Origin: CAWAHD01 sp963781785
GTDB lineage: Bacteria; Planctomycetota; Planctomycetia; Isosphaerales; Isosphaeraceae
Assembly: GCA_963781785.1 (NCBI GenBank)
Contig: CAWAHD010000002.1
Span: 682,001-746,000, forward strand
Length of the DNA: 64,000 nt
Direction of reading: 5' to 3'
This document shows, one piece after another, positions 55,067 through 64,000 of the stretch. The notes beneath the pieces were generated by a model. It searched no databases. It was not told the DNA's origin and saw only the letters and a program-made list of their open reading frames with translations. Within the stretch, counting starts at the first letter, position 1. Each line of letters opens with the position of its first letter. The translations under genes and the position numbers were made by a program.

Positions 55067-58000
55067 ATGGCAACCCTCGAAATTCACGACGGTCAAGGGC
55101 GCGTTCGCTTCATCGAGCTCGCGCAGGATCATCCCGTGTTGTTCGGCACCAGCGCCGCCTGCGACGTGGTCCTGGAAGGCGAGGAAATCCTGCCGGTCCA
55201 CGGCCGGATTCGCTGGTCGTCGCAGCGATTCAAGGTCGAGGCATCGCCCGACGCGGAATACGTGACGATCAATGGCCACAAGATGACAACCAGCAGCCTC
55301 AAGCAGGGCGATGAGCTTTCCGTGGGCACGTCGCGGCTGTTCCTGCTGCGCAGCGACGAAACGGCCGGCAAGAGCCGGTCCCGCTCGCTGTCCGCTCCAG
55401 GCGATGATCGGACCAAAGTCGTGCCCGGGTCCATCGCCGCGCGCGACCGCGCCGAGCAATCCGGCAGCCGGCGGAAGTCGCGACCGCGCCAGGACGATGA
55501 CAACCCGCTGGAAAGCGACGACTGGATGACGTCGTTACGCGGCAAGTCCGAAGCCGGCTCGAGCGGCTCTGACGCGAAACCCTTGTCGCGCGGCCGGAGC
55601 CGTGAGCCCGTCGAGGAACTGGCCGTCACCGCACCGGCAGCTTCCGGTAGGCCGGGGGTGCTGGCAGCGTTCCGCCGGCTCTTCAAGGGCTGGGGCGCGG
55701 CCGCGCCGGGGCGGGAAAAGATCGCAACCTCGCCGCTGGTCATCGGCCTGGTTGCCTCCTTCGCGATCCTGGTGGGCCTGGGCTTCTGGCTCAAGTCGGT
55801 CATTTCGTCGACGATCGCCACCCGCACCTACAACCGCGGGGTCCAGATGTACGAGGACGGCGATTATCGCACCGCCATGCGCGATCTCGAGTCGTTCGCA
55901 ACGTCCAATCCGGACGATCCTCGCACGGGCAAGGCGCGCGTTCTGCGGTCGTTCGCCAATGTCCGGCAGTATGTCTCGTCGGATGGATCGACCTGGTCGT
56001 CGGCGCTCGATGCGGCCAAGGAGATGACCGATCAGGTGGGCAAGCTCCCGGAATTCCGCGATGAAAAGGTTGACCTCGGGGAGTTGATCATCAAGATTGG
56101 CGAGGGCCTGGCGGACCGGGCCAAGCAGGCGGCGGACCCCAAGGCCCTGGCCGAAGCCGAGGAGACGGTTGCGCTCCACGCCAAGGTCGCCGGTGGGACG
56201 GCGGCGGCCCTTTTGACCCGGTCGCGGCTGCCCGGGAAACTTTCTGAAGCGCGCGCGGCGGTGCGCAAATCCCAGATCCGCTCGGAAGCCCTCGCGAACA
56301 TGGATGCAGCCTTGAAGGAAGGCTCCTCGACGCACGTCTACGACACGCGAGACAAGCTCGTGGAGCAGTACGCCGACCTCACGCAGGACAAAGAACTGAT
56401 CAAGCGGATGACCGCCGCCAACGAGCTGATCCGCAAGGCGGTCAAGGTTGAGCAGACACGCCGATCTCCCGACAAGTCGCTCCGGCCGGACGCGCTTGGC
56501 CCGCCCACCAGCATGGTGCTCAGGTCCCGGCGCGAAGGGCCTACGGCCTCGCTGCCCGTCGAATCAATCGTGTACGCGCAGACCGACGGCTTCGCATACG
56601 CGCTGGATGGCACCAATGGAGCGCCGATCTGGCATATTCCGCTGGGCATTTCAGCGCCGTTCATTCCCCAGGCCGTGCCAGGCGACGCCACGGTCGTCGC
56701 GTTCGACTCGCGTTATAATGAGTTGATCCGACTTGATGCCAGGACCGGCGCTCTCAAGTGGCGGCTGGCCCTGGAGGAGTCGATCTCCGATCCTCCACTC
56801 CTCCTGGGGAACCTGCTCGCCCAGATCCTTCCCACCGGCAAGCTGCTCCTGATCGGGCTCGAATCGGGCGCGCTCGAAACGACGGTCACCCTGGGCCGGC
56901 CCCTGGCTCGTTCGCCGGTCAACGACGAGTCGGGCCAGCACCTGTACATCCTGGGCCGTCAGGATTGCCTGTTCGTCCTGGGGCGCGACCCGTTGTCCTG
57001 TTCCGCGGTGATTTACCTGGGCCACATGGACGGCTCGGTACCGGCCCCGCCGGCGCGGCTGGGGCGGTTCCTGGTGATCCTCGAGAACGAAACGCTGTAC
57101 GAGAGCCGGATGCGCATCTTGGTCCTCGACGACGAGGGAGCCAAGGCCAGGCCGGTTCAGGAGCTCAAAGTCTCGGGGTGGACCTGGCAGACGCCGGCAA
57201 ATTCAGGCCCGATTGTCTGGGGGATAGGAGACAAGGGGGGTTACGAAGCGTTTTCCGTGGGCGACTATGCCAGCAAAACGCCGTTCAAATCGGTGGCCCG
57301 GCTCACGGCCGACGACACGCCGTCCGGGCCGGCGTTCGCCGTGGCGCGGTCGGATCGCGAGCTCTGGGTGGCATCGGGTCATGCCGGCCGCTATGAGCTC
57401 GACGTCGAGCGCGGCACGATCGATCAGAAAGCGACCCTGGCGCAGCCGGGGCCCGCGCTGGCTCCGATCCAGACGGCCGGCAAATTGATCGTGCTCACCT
57501 TTCAAGATCAAGAAAATCGCGGAGCGGCGCTCTGGGGAATCGAGCCGGAATCCGGCGACATCGTCTGGAAGACGGTTGTCGGCCCGCCCTGGCCGACGCC
57601 TCTTTCGGTCGCGGCTGATGGCAACGGATTCGAGATGATCGCGCGGGATGGGAAGGAGGTCCGAATCTCCCAGGACGAGCTGGCACGAGGAGGTTTCCTG
57701 GTGCAGACATTGCCCAAACCGGGCGATTTCGTCTTGCCGCCCGGCCGGCGCCTCCGGTTCGAAGCCGCAGGAAAGACACTCTCGGCGGTCGTGCCGGATG
57801 AACGCTCCAACTATTTCTGGGCTCAGGACCCCGCCAAGGCCGGTGGCTGGAAAAAGATCGTTCTGCCGGTGGCAATGGCGGCCCGGCCGATTAGCCTGGC
57901 AGGCGGAATCCTGATCGCCGGGCGTGACGCTCGGGCATACCTGATTGATCCCTTGACGTCGCTGGCGCGCCGAGCCGTTCGTGCCTAAATTTGACCGCGA

Positions 58001-58611
58001 TCATCAGGGGAGCTGGCATACTCCCGCGGTGCTCGAAAAAGACATGTTCGTGCTCGCTGACGACGTGGGCCGGGTGCACCGCGTGGCGCTCGCAGCCGAC
58101 CCCGGTTCCGCGGCTGGTCGGCGAGGCTCAAACGACCTTGCGAGAGCGGATCATCGCGGACCCGGCGTGCACCAGCGAAGCCGTGGTCGTCGTGACCGAC
58201 GATAGCAAGGTGCGTGCCCTCGCGGTGCGCGATCTGAGCCCGATCGGATCCTGGCCGCTCGAGGCCCCCCTGGCCGGGCCTCCCCTGGGCACGCCGGACG
58301 CTTGCTTCATTCTCGACCGAGCCGGCGGCGTCATGGCCCTCGGCAAGGACGGCAAGCGGATCTGGTCGATCAACCTGAAATCCGAAGTCGTCGGCACGCC
58401 GACGATCCAGGAGAAATCGGTCTGGCTGCTCACCAAGGACGGCACGCTCCATGCGCGCGCCAGGGCCGACGGTGCCGAGCAGTACCGGCGGCCGCTGGGC
58501 TTGCTGCCGTCGGGCGGCCTGTTGATCGCGGGCACCCGCGCACTGGCGTCGGCCGCGGCCGGAACCGTCCGCCCATTGATCGATGTTCCGCTGGCACTGG
58601 GTAAACCATGA
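55067..58611 (+). CDS. FHA domain, membrane helix and PQQ-type beta-propeller protein, frameshifted near the 3' end
   Basis: About 1180 residues from ATG 55067. The N-terminal FHA-like domain (FIELAQDHPVLFGTSAACDV VLEGEEILPVHGRIRWSS) covers residues 1-100. A basic Ser/Arg linker, one membrane helix (LVIGLVASFAILVGLGFWLK), a TPR-like helical region (YNRGVQMYEDGDYRTAMRDL) and a long WD/PQQ-like propeller (DGFAYALDGTNGAPIWHIPL; RYNELIRLDARTGALKWRLA; IWSINLKSEVVGTPTIQEKS) follow. One-base shifts near 57972 and at the C run about 58100 move the frame twice; the tail ends at 58611. The FHA side is cytoplasmic and the propeller extracytoplasmic if the helix orients as expected. Confidence 0.85.
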
Positions 58612-58635
58612 CGATCCTCGCGAGAGACTGATGCC

Positions 58636-61249
58636 GTGACTCAAAGCCGCTCGCTTGCCACCACTCTGTTCACGACGGCGATCCTGATCGCTGTTCGCTG
58701 CGCCCTGGCGGCTGCCTGCCCAGGGGCAGACCGCCGCCGCGCTCCCGGGCGACAGCGATCTGCTCAGGTCGCCCCCGTTCGACCGGATCACTTTGGTCGA
58801 CGGCACCGTCGTGATTGTCGACCCGATCAGCCCGCGCCCCTGCCGCCGTACGATCCCACCAAGAAGCGGGACACGCGGCGCGATCGCGGGGAGATTCCCG
58901 AAGAGGGAAACATCATCGTGGGCGAGCCGCCAAGATTGAAACGCCCAAGATCGGCAGAGATCTGGACCCGAACGTCATCGCCGAGGACGAGGTCAAGCTC
59001 CATCTCCTTCAGGGCGCCGTCAAGGAGATCGTCGACTTCAAGGTCAAGCGCGTTAATATCAAGAAAGTCGAATATTTCGAGGACCTGCTGCTCGAGGACA
59101 GCGAGCGGCTGCTGACGGCCCACGATTATTCCCGGGCCTTTGAATGCTGCCTGCGGGTCCAGATGCGCAATCCGGGCTGGAGGGGGCTCGACGGCCGTGT
59201 GAACGACGTCCTTTTCGCTGAAGGTCGAAGCGCCTTGCAGAAGGGCGACGGCGAGCGCGGGCTCCGGATGATGCGCGAGCTTCTGGAGCGAAAGCGGGAT
59301 TACCCGGGGCTGCTCGACCAGGTCGGGGAAGCCTACGCCAAGCGAATCGAGCGCGCCCTCAAGATCGGCCTCTACGCCCGTGGACGCCGGATCCTGCAGG
59401 AGCTGGTCGAGCTGGCGCCGGAGAACTCGCAGGTGAAGTATATCCGCAGCCTTTTTCTCGACAAGGCGAACAACCGTGTCAAGGATGCCCGATCCTCCAG
59501 CGGTCCCGAGCGGCTTGATGCTCTGGCCGAGGCGTTGCGGATCTGGCCCGAGCTCGACGGCATCCTGCCCCTCTATGAGCAGGCGTTCATGGCCGATCCC
59601 ACCCTGGAGGTCGCGGTCAACGACGTCGCTTTCCCGCTGGGCCCATGGATCCGGTCGCCCGCTGATGCCCGCCTGAGCCGCATGCTCTACTGGCCGGTGC
59701 TTGCCAGCGACGACGATGCGGCCCGCAAGGGAAAACGACTCGACCAGCTCGCCGAGTCGATCGAATCGTCCGACCTGGGGCGGCGGATGGTGATCAAGAT
59801 CCGTCCCGGCTTCCACTGGTCCGACGGCTCTCGGCCAGTGTCCGCGATCGACGTTGGGCGAGACCTGATCGACCGCACTGATCCCCATTCGGCGCGGTAC
59901 GAGGCGCGATGGGCCGAACAGCTTGACCGCGTCGACGTAGCCGACGAAGGGCGGCTGGAGATCCGCCTCAACAATGCTCCGCTCAAGACCGGCGCCTGGC
60001 TGCTAGGGCCAGTTGGCCCGGCACATGCTGGCGTAGACGGCCGCGTCGCGACCTCCAGCCAGGATCGACCGCTGGTCACCGATGGGCCGTACCGGTGCGT
60101 CACGGCCCTCGCGAACATGGTCGAACTGCGGCTGCGTGAGGACCTCGGCAGTTCTGCCAGTTTGGCGCCCGCCGCTCAAGTCGCGGAACCGAGCGTAAGC
60201 GAGCATACCGCGGCGAAGGGCGCCCATGGCACGGCGTCCGTGAAGCCTGCCGCGTTGCCGGGCTCGCCGGCGGCGGAAGACCCCGGGCCCAGGGCAAAGT
60301 CGGCGAAGATCAAGCGGATCCGCGAGGTCGCTCTGCCCAAGGGCGAGTCCGCCGTCGCCGCGCTCTTGCGCGGCGAGGTCACGATGATCGAGCACGTCCC
60401 CCCCGACCAGGCAGAGTCGCTTGCGCGGAATCCGGGAATCAAGGTGGGGCGCTATACCCGGCCGGTGATCCACGTGATCGCGCTTGACGGCCGAAACCCT
60501 GCCCTGCGCAGCCGGTCGCTGCGCCGCGCGCTATCCTTCGCAATCGACCGCAAGGGTCTGCTGGAAGATTACATGCTCAAGCACCCGCCCTCGAGCTCGA
60601 CGCCGTCGCCGATGGGCCCTTTCCCAAGGGGAGCTACGCCGATGCTCCCGGCGTCAAGCCGCTGGGGAACGAGCCGTGGCTGGCCAAGATGCTGGTAGCC
60701 GCGGCGCGGAAGGAGCTGAACAACGCCCCGATCAAGCTCATGTTCGAGTATCCCGGGATCCCCGAAGTCCGCGCGATCGTTCCCAGGATCGCCGAGGCGT
60801 TTCGCCAGGCGGGCGTGCAGATCGAGGCGGTCGAGGTCAATCCATCGCGCCTTGAGGTCGAGCTCCGCGCTGGCCGGCCGTTCCACCTGGCGTATCGCGT
60901 TCTGAACGTCGAAGATCCAGTGCTTGATGCCGGAGTGCTTCTCTGCCCGGGGTATGACGCTCCCCCGGAATCCGACGCCCTGGCCTCCGCGTGCAGCAAG
61001 GAGATCCTCCAGCTTCTCTTGCAGCTCGAGCGCGCGAGCGACTGGGCGACCGTGCGCAGTCTTGTGATTCAGATCGATCGCGAATCGCGCGACGAGCTTC
61101 CGGTGATCCCGCTCTGGCAGGTCGGCGACCATTACGCCTGGCGCGACCGCCTCACCGGGCCGGGCGAGACTGCCGATCGACTCTATCAAGGTATCGAAAC
61201 ATGGGAGATCGTGCCGTGGATCGCCAAGGACTCGTGGGCAAACGAGTGA
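58636..61249 (+). CDS. solute-binding family 5-like protein with helical N-terminal domain, frameshifted
   Basis: About 870 residues. Starts at GTG 58636 or a nearby codon with a signal peptide (LATTLFTTAILIAVRCALAA). Single-base shifts near 58712, at the C run 58842-58845 and near 58930 scramble the first 100 residues; a fourth shift lies near 60590. A TPR-like helical part (LLTAHDYSRAFECCLRVQMR) is followed by the SBP_bac_5 core: IKIRPGFHWSDGSRPVSAID VGRDL, then LVTDGPYRC, RALSFAIDRKGLLEDYML and, after the last shift, APGVKPLGNEPWLAKMLV and PIKLMFEYPGIPEVRAIVPR IAEAFRQAGVQIE. No ABC permease or ATPase genes adjoin, so a transport role is doubtful. Confidence 0.82.
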
Positions 61250-63036
61250 GCCTGGGGCGGCTGATGGCCGGCGGCCTCGCGCTCTTGGCCTGCACCGTGA
61301 TTCTCATTCCCCCCGGGGCCGTGGCCCAGCAGGCTCCGGCCAGCGCGCCCCAGCCGTCCGCGAAGAGCGGACCAAGCGCCGGCACGTCGGCCGCCAAGAT
61401 TACAGCCGACGCGCCCAGACCGGCCAGCGAGTCGAAAAGCGATACCGCCAAGACTGCCGATCTTAGCAAGAAGTCTGCTACCAAGGCAGCACCGGGCGAT
61501 CCCGGCAAAGCGGCCGCCAAGCCGGCGACCAGAGAATCGATCGAGCGGCGGCCTTATCGCATCTCGTTCCATCTTCAGTGCGATCCTTCGGCGCGAATTG
61601 ATCTGGCCAGCCGCGCCGACTTGCTTCGCGAGTGGCAAGTGCTGGAGCGGCGGTTCATCGGCCCGCCGTGGACGGTGACGATCGAGCCGGCGTCGAGCCC
61701 GCTGGCGAGCCTCGATTTCGAGACGCTGGAGGACAGCGCGTTCGCCGGGCTCTCGTCGTTTGACAAGGTGTGGGTGGTGCGGATCTGGCGTCCGCCGTCG
61801 GAGATGGGGCTCATCTTCACCGGGCGGGAGTACGACATGGCCGCAAGACGGCTGGGAGCGCTCCAGCAGAAGGTAATCCAATCACTTGGCGATGTTCCTC
61901 GCGCCTTGCTGGAGTTCACGATCGATCTCTTCAATCCCACCGCTGAGATCACCGGCCAGGAGGGAGGGCGAGCACTGCTGAAAGTCCAGGGCGCGGCTAT
62001 CACGCCGGCAAGTCCGGTCGGCGCCGTCGTCTCCAAGGGCACCGTGTTCCTGCCGCTGCGCCTCGTGTCATTACGGGACGGCAAGCTCCAGATCTTGAGG
62101 ATCCCGTTCACGTATCTCCACGCGGAATCGATCGAGGGGTCGGTCGCTCGGTGCGCCATCGTCTCCGCGCTGCGCGATCCCCTCACCAATCGGATGTCGC
62201 GCCCGAACAGCCTGGCCGCGCTGGGCTTGAAACCAGGAAATACGCCGGTGCGGCTGCGATTCATCACCCGGACGGATAAGGCCCCGGCGGCCGGATACAC
62301 CGTGACTGCCCGCCGGGTTCCGGACGGGCAGCCCCATGAGCTGGGCACGACCGACCGATCGGGACGAATCGTGCTGCGTCCCGGTTTCGCCAATGGTCTG
62401 GTGATCCTTCGGCTGCTGGCCGGAAGTGTCGAGCCCATGGTCGAGCTACCCATGATGCCAGGCGAGAGTTCGGACGAACGAACGATTCCGTTCGATGCCA
62501 AACCGCTCACCGTCGCACTCGAATCCCAGATCGACTCGCTCCGCGACGACGTCGTCGACCTGGTGGCGATCCGCGCCCGGCTGGAGGCTCGCATGAAAGC
62601 CCGGCTTGACGGCGAAGATTGGGCAGCGCTCGAGGCCACCCTCAAGGAATTCTCGCTCCTCACGCCGCGCGATCAATTCGCCGAGCGGCTCACCAAGCTC
62701 AAGGATGATGCCGCCCACGAGCAGGCCCAGCTCAAGAAGGCCATCCTGACCCGCACGGCACAGGCCCAGATCAGCGACCTCCAGGCGATGATTGACCGCT
62801 ACCTCGACGACGAGACTTACAAAGCGTATGCCGACGCTCTCGAACGCGCCAAGGGAGAACTCGCCGCGCTCGAGAAAGCGAAGGCAAAGAAGGCCGCGGC
62901 GCGCCAACTCGCGGTACAGAGAGCCGCTCCCAAGGGCGCACCGCCGGCCAAGACGGCTCCGGCCCAATCAAAAGCTCAGCCTGCGCCGGCCAAGCCAGCA
63001 GCCCCGCCCGGCAAGCAGGAGTCGCTCCCGTTCTGA
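61246..63036 (+). CDS. exported hypothetical protein of the envelope cluster
   Basis: 596 aa. GTG 61246 overlaps the previous stop (GTGA) and gives a proper signal peptide (LMAGGLALLACTVILIPPGA VAQ); ATG 61201 would give a longer start. An Ala/Lys/Ser-rich linker (to about residue 100) leads to a folded region (RRPYRISFHLQCDPSARIDL ... WVVRIWRPPSEMGLIFTGRE YDMAARRLG) with a beta-rich core. A C-terminal coiled-coil part (AQLKKAILTRTAQAQISDLQ; ALERAKGELAALEKAKAKKA) and a Pro/Ala tail follow. No known family recognised. Last gene of the cluster. Confidence 0.8.
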   Translation: MSLGRLMAGGLALLACTVILIPPGAVAQQAPASAPQPSAKSGPSAGTSAAKITADAPRPASESKSDTAKTADLSKKSATKAAPGDPGKAAAKPATRESIERRPYRISFHLQCDPSARIDLASRADLLREWQVLERRFIGPPWTVTIEPASSPLASLDFETLEDSAFAGLSSFDKVWVVRIWRPPSEMGLIFTGREYDMAARRLGALQQKVIQSLGDVPRALLEFTIDLFNPTAEITGQEGGRALLKVQGAAITPASPVGAVVSKGTVFLPLRLVSLRDGKLQILRIPFTYLHAESIEGSVARCAIVSALRDPLTNRMSRPNSLAALGLKPGNTPVRLRFITRTDKAPAAGYTVTARRVPDGQPHELGTTDRSGRIVLRPGFANGLVILRLLAGSVEPMVELPMMPGESSDERTIPFDAKPLTVALESQIDSLRDDVVDLVAIRARLEARMKARLDGEDWAALEATLKEFSLLTPRDQFAERLTKLKDDAAHEQAQLKKAILTRTAQAQISDLQAMIDRYLDDETYKAYADALERAKGELAALEKAKAKKAAARQLAVQRAAPKGAPPAKTAPAQSKAQPAPAKPAAPPGKQESLPF

Positions 63037-63064
63037 CCAACGTTTTCCTGAGCGGCCCACCAGC

Positions 63065-63652
63065 TCAAGACAGCGAGCCGGCGCCGGCCTTCTCCTGGTC
63101 GCTTGGGACCTTCGTCTGTCGCGATTTACCCAGGCCGAAAACCTTCGAAAGCATGCTACCGCCCCGGAACAGCCGCAATAGCGCCGGAGTCGACAAATGG
63201 TCGATGTGGCTGTACCACGTCGTCACCATCCGCGTAAACTCCAGCATCTTTTCCAACTGCTCGCGGGTGTATTGCTCTGACGGCCCGCCGAGTTTCGCCT
63301 CGTCAACGCAGTGCTCCAGAAGCGCGATCGTCGGGTCCATCTCCCGGCGCTTCCGTTCGGCCATGATCACCCGGAACGTCTCCATCACGTCCTTCAAGGC
63401 TTCGAACCGATCGCGGCGGTCGCCGATGATGTGCACGCGGCGCACCACGCCCCAGGTAATCAACTCCCGCAGGCTCGTCGAGACGTTAGACCGGCTGACG
63501 TCCAGGAGCGAGCTGATCTCTTCCGCATCGAGAGGCGTTGGGGCAACGAAAAGAAGCGCATGAACCTGAGCCATCGTCCGGTTGATGCCCCAGGCTTGAC
63601 CCATCTCGCCCCAGTGAAGCACGAACTTCTGTGCGGCTGGCGTGAGGTTCAC
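63065..63652 (-). CDS. GbsR/MarR-family transcriptional regulator
   Basis: 195 aa with GTG 63652 (VNLTPAAQKFVLHWGEMGQA WGINRTMAQVHALLF); ATG 63760 would add 36 residues unlike the family. It has the conserved winged helix: PLDAEEISSLLDVSRSNVST SLRELITWGVVRRVH. The Trp-Gly-x-Asn-Arg-x-x-x-Gln pattern of GbsR proteins is present (WGINRTMAQ). The bases just upstream of 63652 are AT-rich (TATCATTTCAGTAGTTACAG on the minus strand), a likely promoter or operator. It converges on the envelope cluster; targets unknown. Confidence 0.82.
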   Translation of the reverse strand: MNLTPAAQKFVLHWGEMGQAWGINRTMAQVHALLFVAPTPLDAEEISSLLDVSRSNVSTSLRELITWGVVRRVHIIGDRRDRFEALKDVMETFRVIMAERKRREMDPTIALLEHCVDEAKLGGPSEQYTREQLEKMLEFTRMVTTWYSHIDHLSTPALLRLFRGGSMLSKVFGLGKSRQTKVPSDQEKAGAGSLS

Positions 63653-63912
63653 GTGGATTCCGCCCCGTCTGGTCAAACTGTAACTACTGAAATGATACTC
63701 GCGCGCCGACGCCGCGGCAAGTAGATCGAAAGGTGTTTCGTTGCCGGCGTATCGACTCATTAATGGTGGCGTCGTTCTAGCGCATAACCGAGCACTCGCG
63801 CTACGGCGGCTTGCCGTCGGCTGGCGAAAAGCCCGCCGTGCGCTCGTCGCGCGTCTCCCTCCCCTGGCAACGGGCGGGGCAGGGGGGTCTCGGCAGGATC
63901 CCTTACGAGGCG

Positions 63913-64000
63913 TCAATGACCGTCCGTCGGCTTGGAGTTACCCTCCTGAAAGTCGAGGGCGGCCGAGTTGATGCAATATCGCAAGCCGGTTGGCTTGGGA
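63913..64000 (-). CDS. msrB: peptide-methionine (R)-S-oxide reductase, 3' end (partial)
   Basis: The frame entering from the right edge reads PKPTGLRYCINSAALDFQEG NSKPTDGH and stops at TGA 63913-63915. PxPTGLRYCINSAALxF is the C-terminal signature of MsrB, including the resolving or catalytic Cys in RYCIN. MsrB reduces R-methionine sulfoxide in oxidised proteins. Only the last 28 residues lie in the window. Confidence 0.88.
   Translation of the reverse strand, partial: PKPTGLRYCINSAALDFQEGNSKPTDGH

Overview
The window looks like a chromosome fragment of a high-GC planctomycete, most likely Isosphaeraceae-like. The markers are: a DUF1559 protein with a prepilin-type N-terminus; a large secreted Gly-rich repeat protein whose N-terminus carries the planctomycete LEDRTLLS motif; an ECF sigma factor coupled to a very long Ser/Thr kinase with TPRs; a small membrane protein with an RxRVRTMM start; an envelope gene cluster mixing FHA, beta-propeller and alpha/alpha-toroid domains; and Tat-type RREFL leaders. 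No rRNA, tRNA or CRISPR array was seen.

Layout. 0-5.2 kb: a FAH-family hydratase (frameshifted), a hypothetical gene, an exported M19 dipeptidase and a membrane coiled-coil/TPR protein. 5.2-9.2 kb: small membrane proteins, a ParDE toxin-antitoxin pair with a clear operator-promoter, a decayed HNH nuclease and a duplicated gene tail. 9.2-19.5 kb (minus strand): a permease, a lipoprotein, a MoxR/transglutaminase-like/DUF58 operon, a Cys-rich copper-storage-like protein, a HEAT lipoprotein, a DUF1559 protein and a small exported protein. 19.7-24.6 kb: an ankyrin-repeat protein, a YncE-like propeller and a tandem universal stress protein. 25-33 kb: sigma factor/kinase pair, the giant repeat protein and a membrane-anchored hypothetical. 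33-44.3 kb: a DUF4258 gene, an MMPL/RND exporter, SDR and epimerase genes beside an AraC regulator, a TPR/2OG-Fe(II) oxygenase and an M28 peptidase. 44.3-49.4 kb: a mobile-element graveyard (RAYT transposase remnant, truncated tyrosine integrase with a tandemly duplicated 5' end, a DUF433/DUF5615 toxin-antitoxin pair, many repeats). 49.4-63 kb: a hypothetical protein with 12-residue tandem repeats, then a tightly packed five-gene envelope cluster. The right end has a GbsR/MarR-type regulator and the 3' end of msrB.

Two window-wide features stand out. First, a dispersed non-coding repeat of about 220-265 bp with imperfect terminal inverted repeats (core GGACGGAAACCGGGACGCG) occurs about ten times between 7.2 and 48.7 kb, always in the same orientation, with a conserved internal hairpin and modular right ends. 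Second, about eighteen otherwise well-conserved reading frames change frame by one base, several at short C or G runs. This is best explained by indel errors in the assembly, although true decay cannot be excluded for single genes. Such genes are listed as one feature each and labelled frameshifted.

The clearest functional units are parDE, the MoxR-TgpA-like-DUF58 operon, the coupled sigma factor and kinase, the DUF433/DUF5615 pair, and the 52.2-63.0 kb cluster. In that cluster the genes overlap by a few bases or nearly abut, and all products have signal peptides or membrane anchors, which suggests one envelope-associated assembly.
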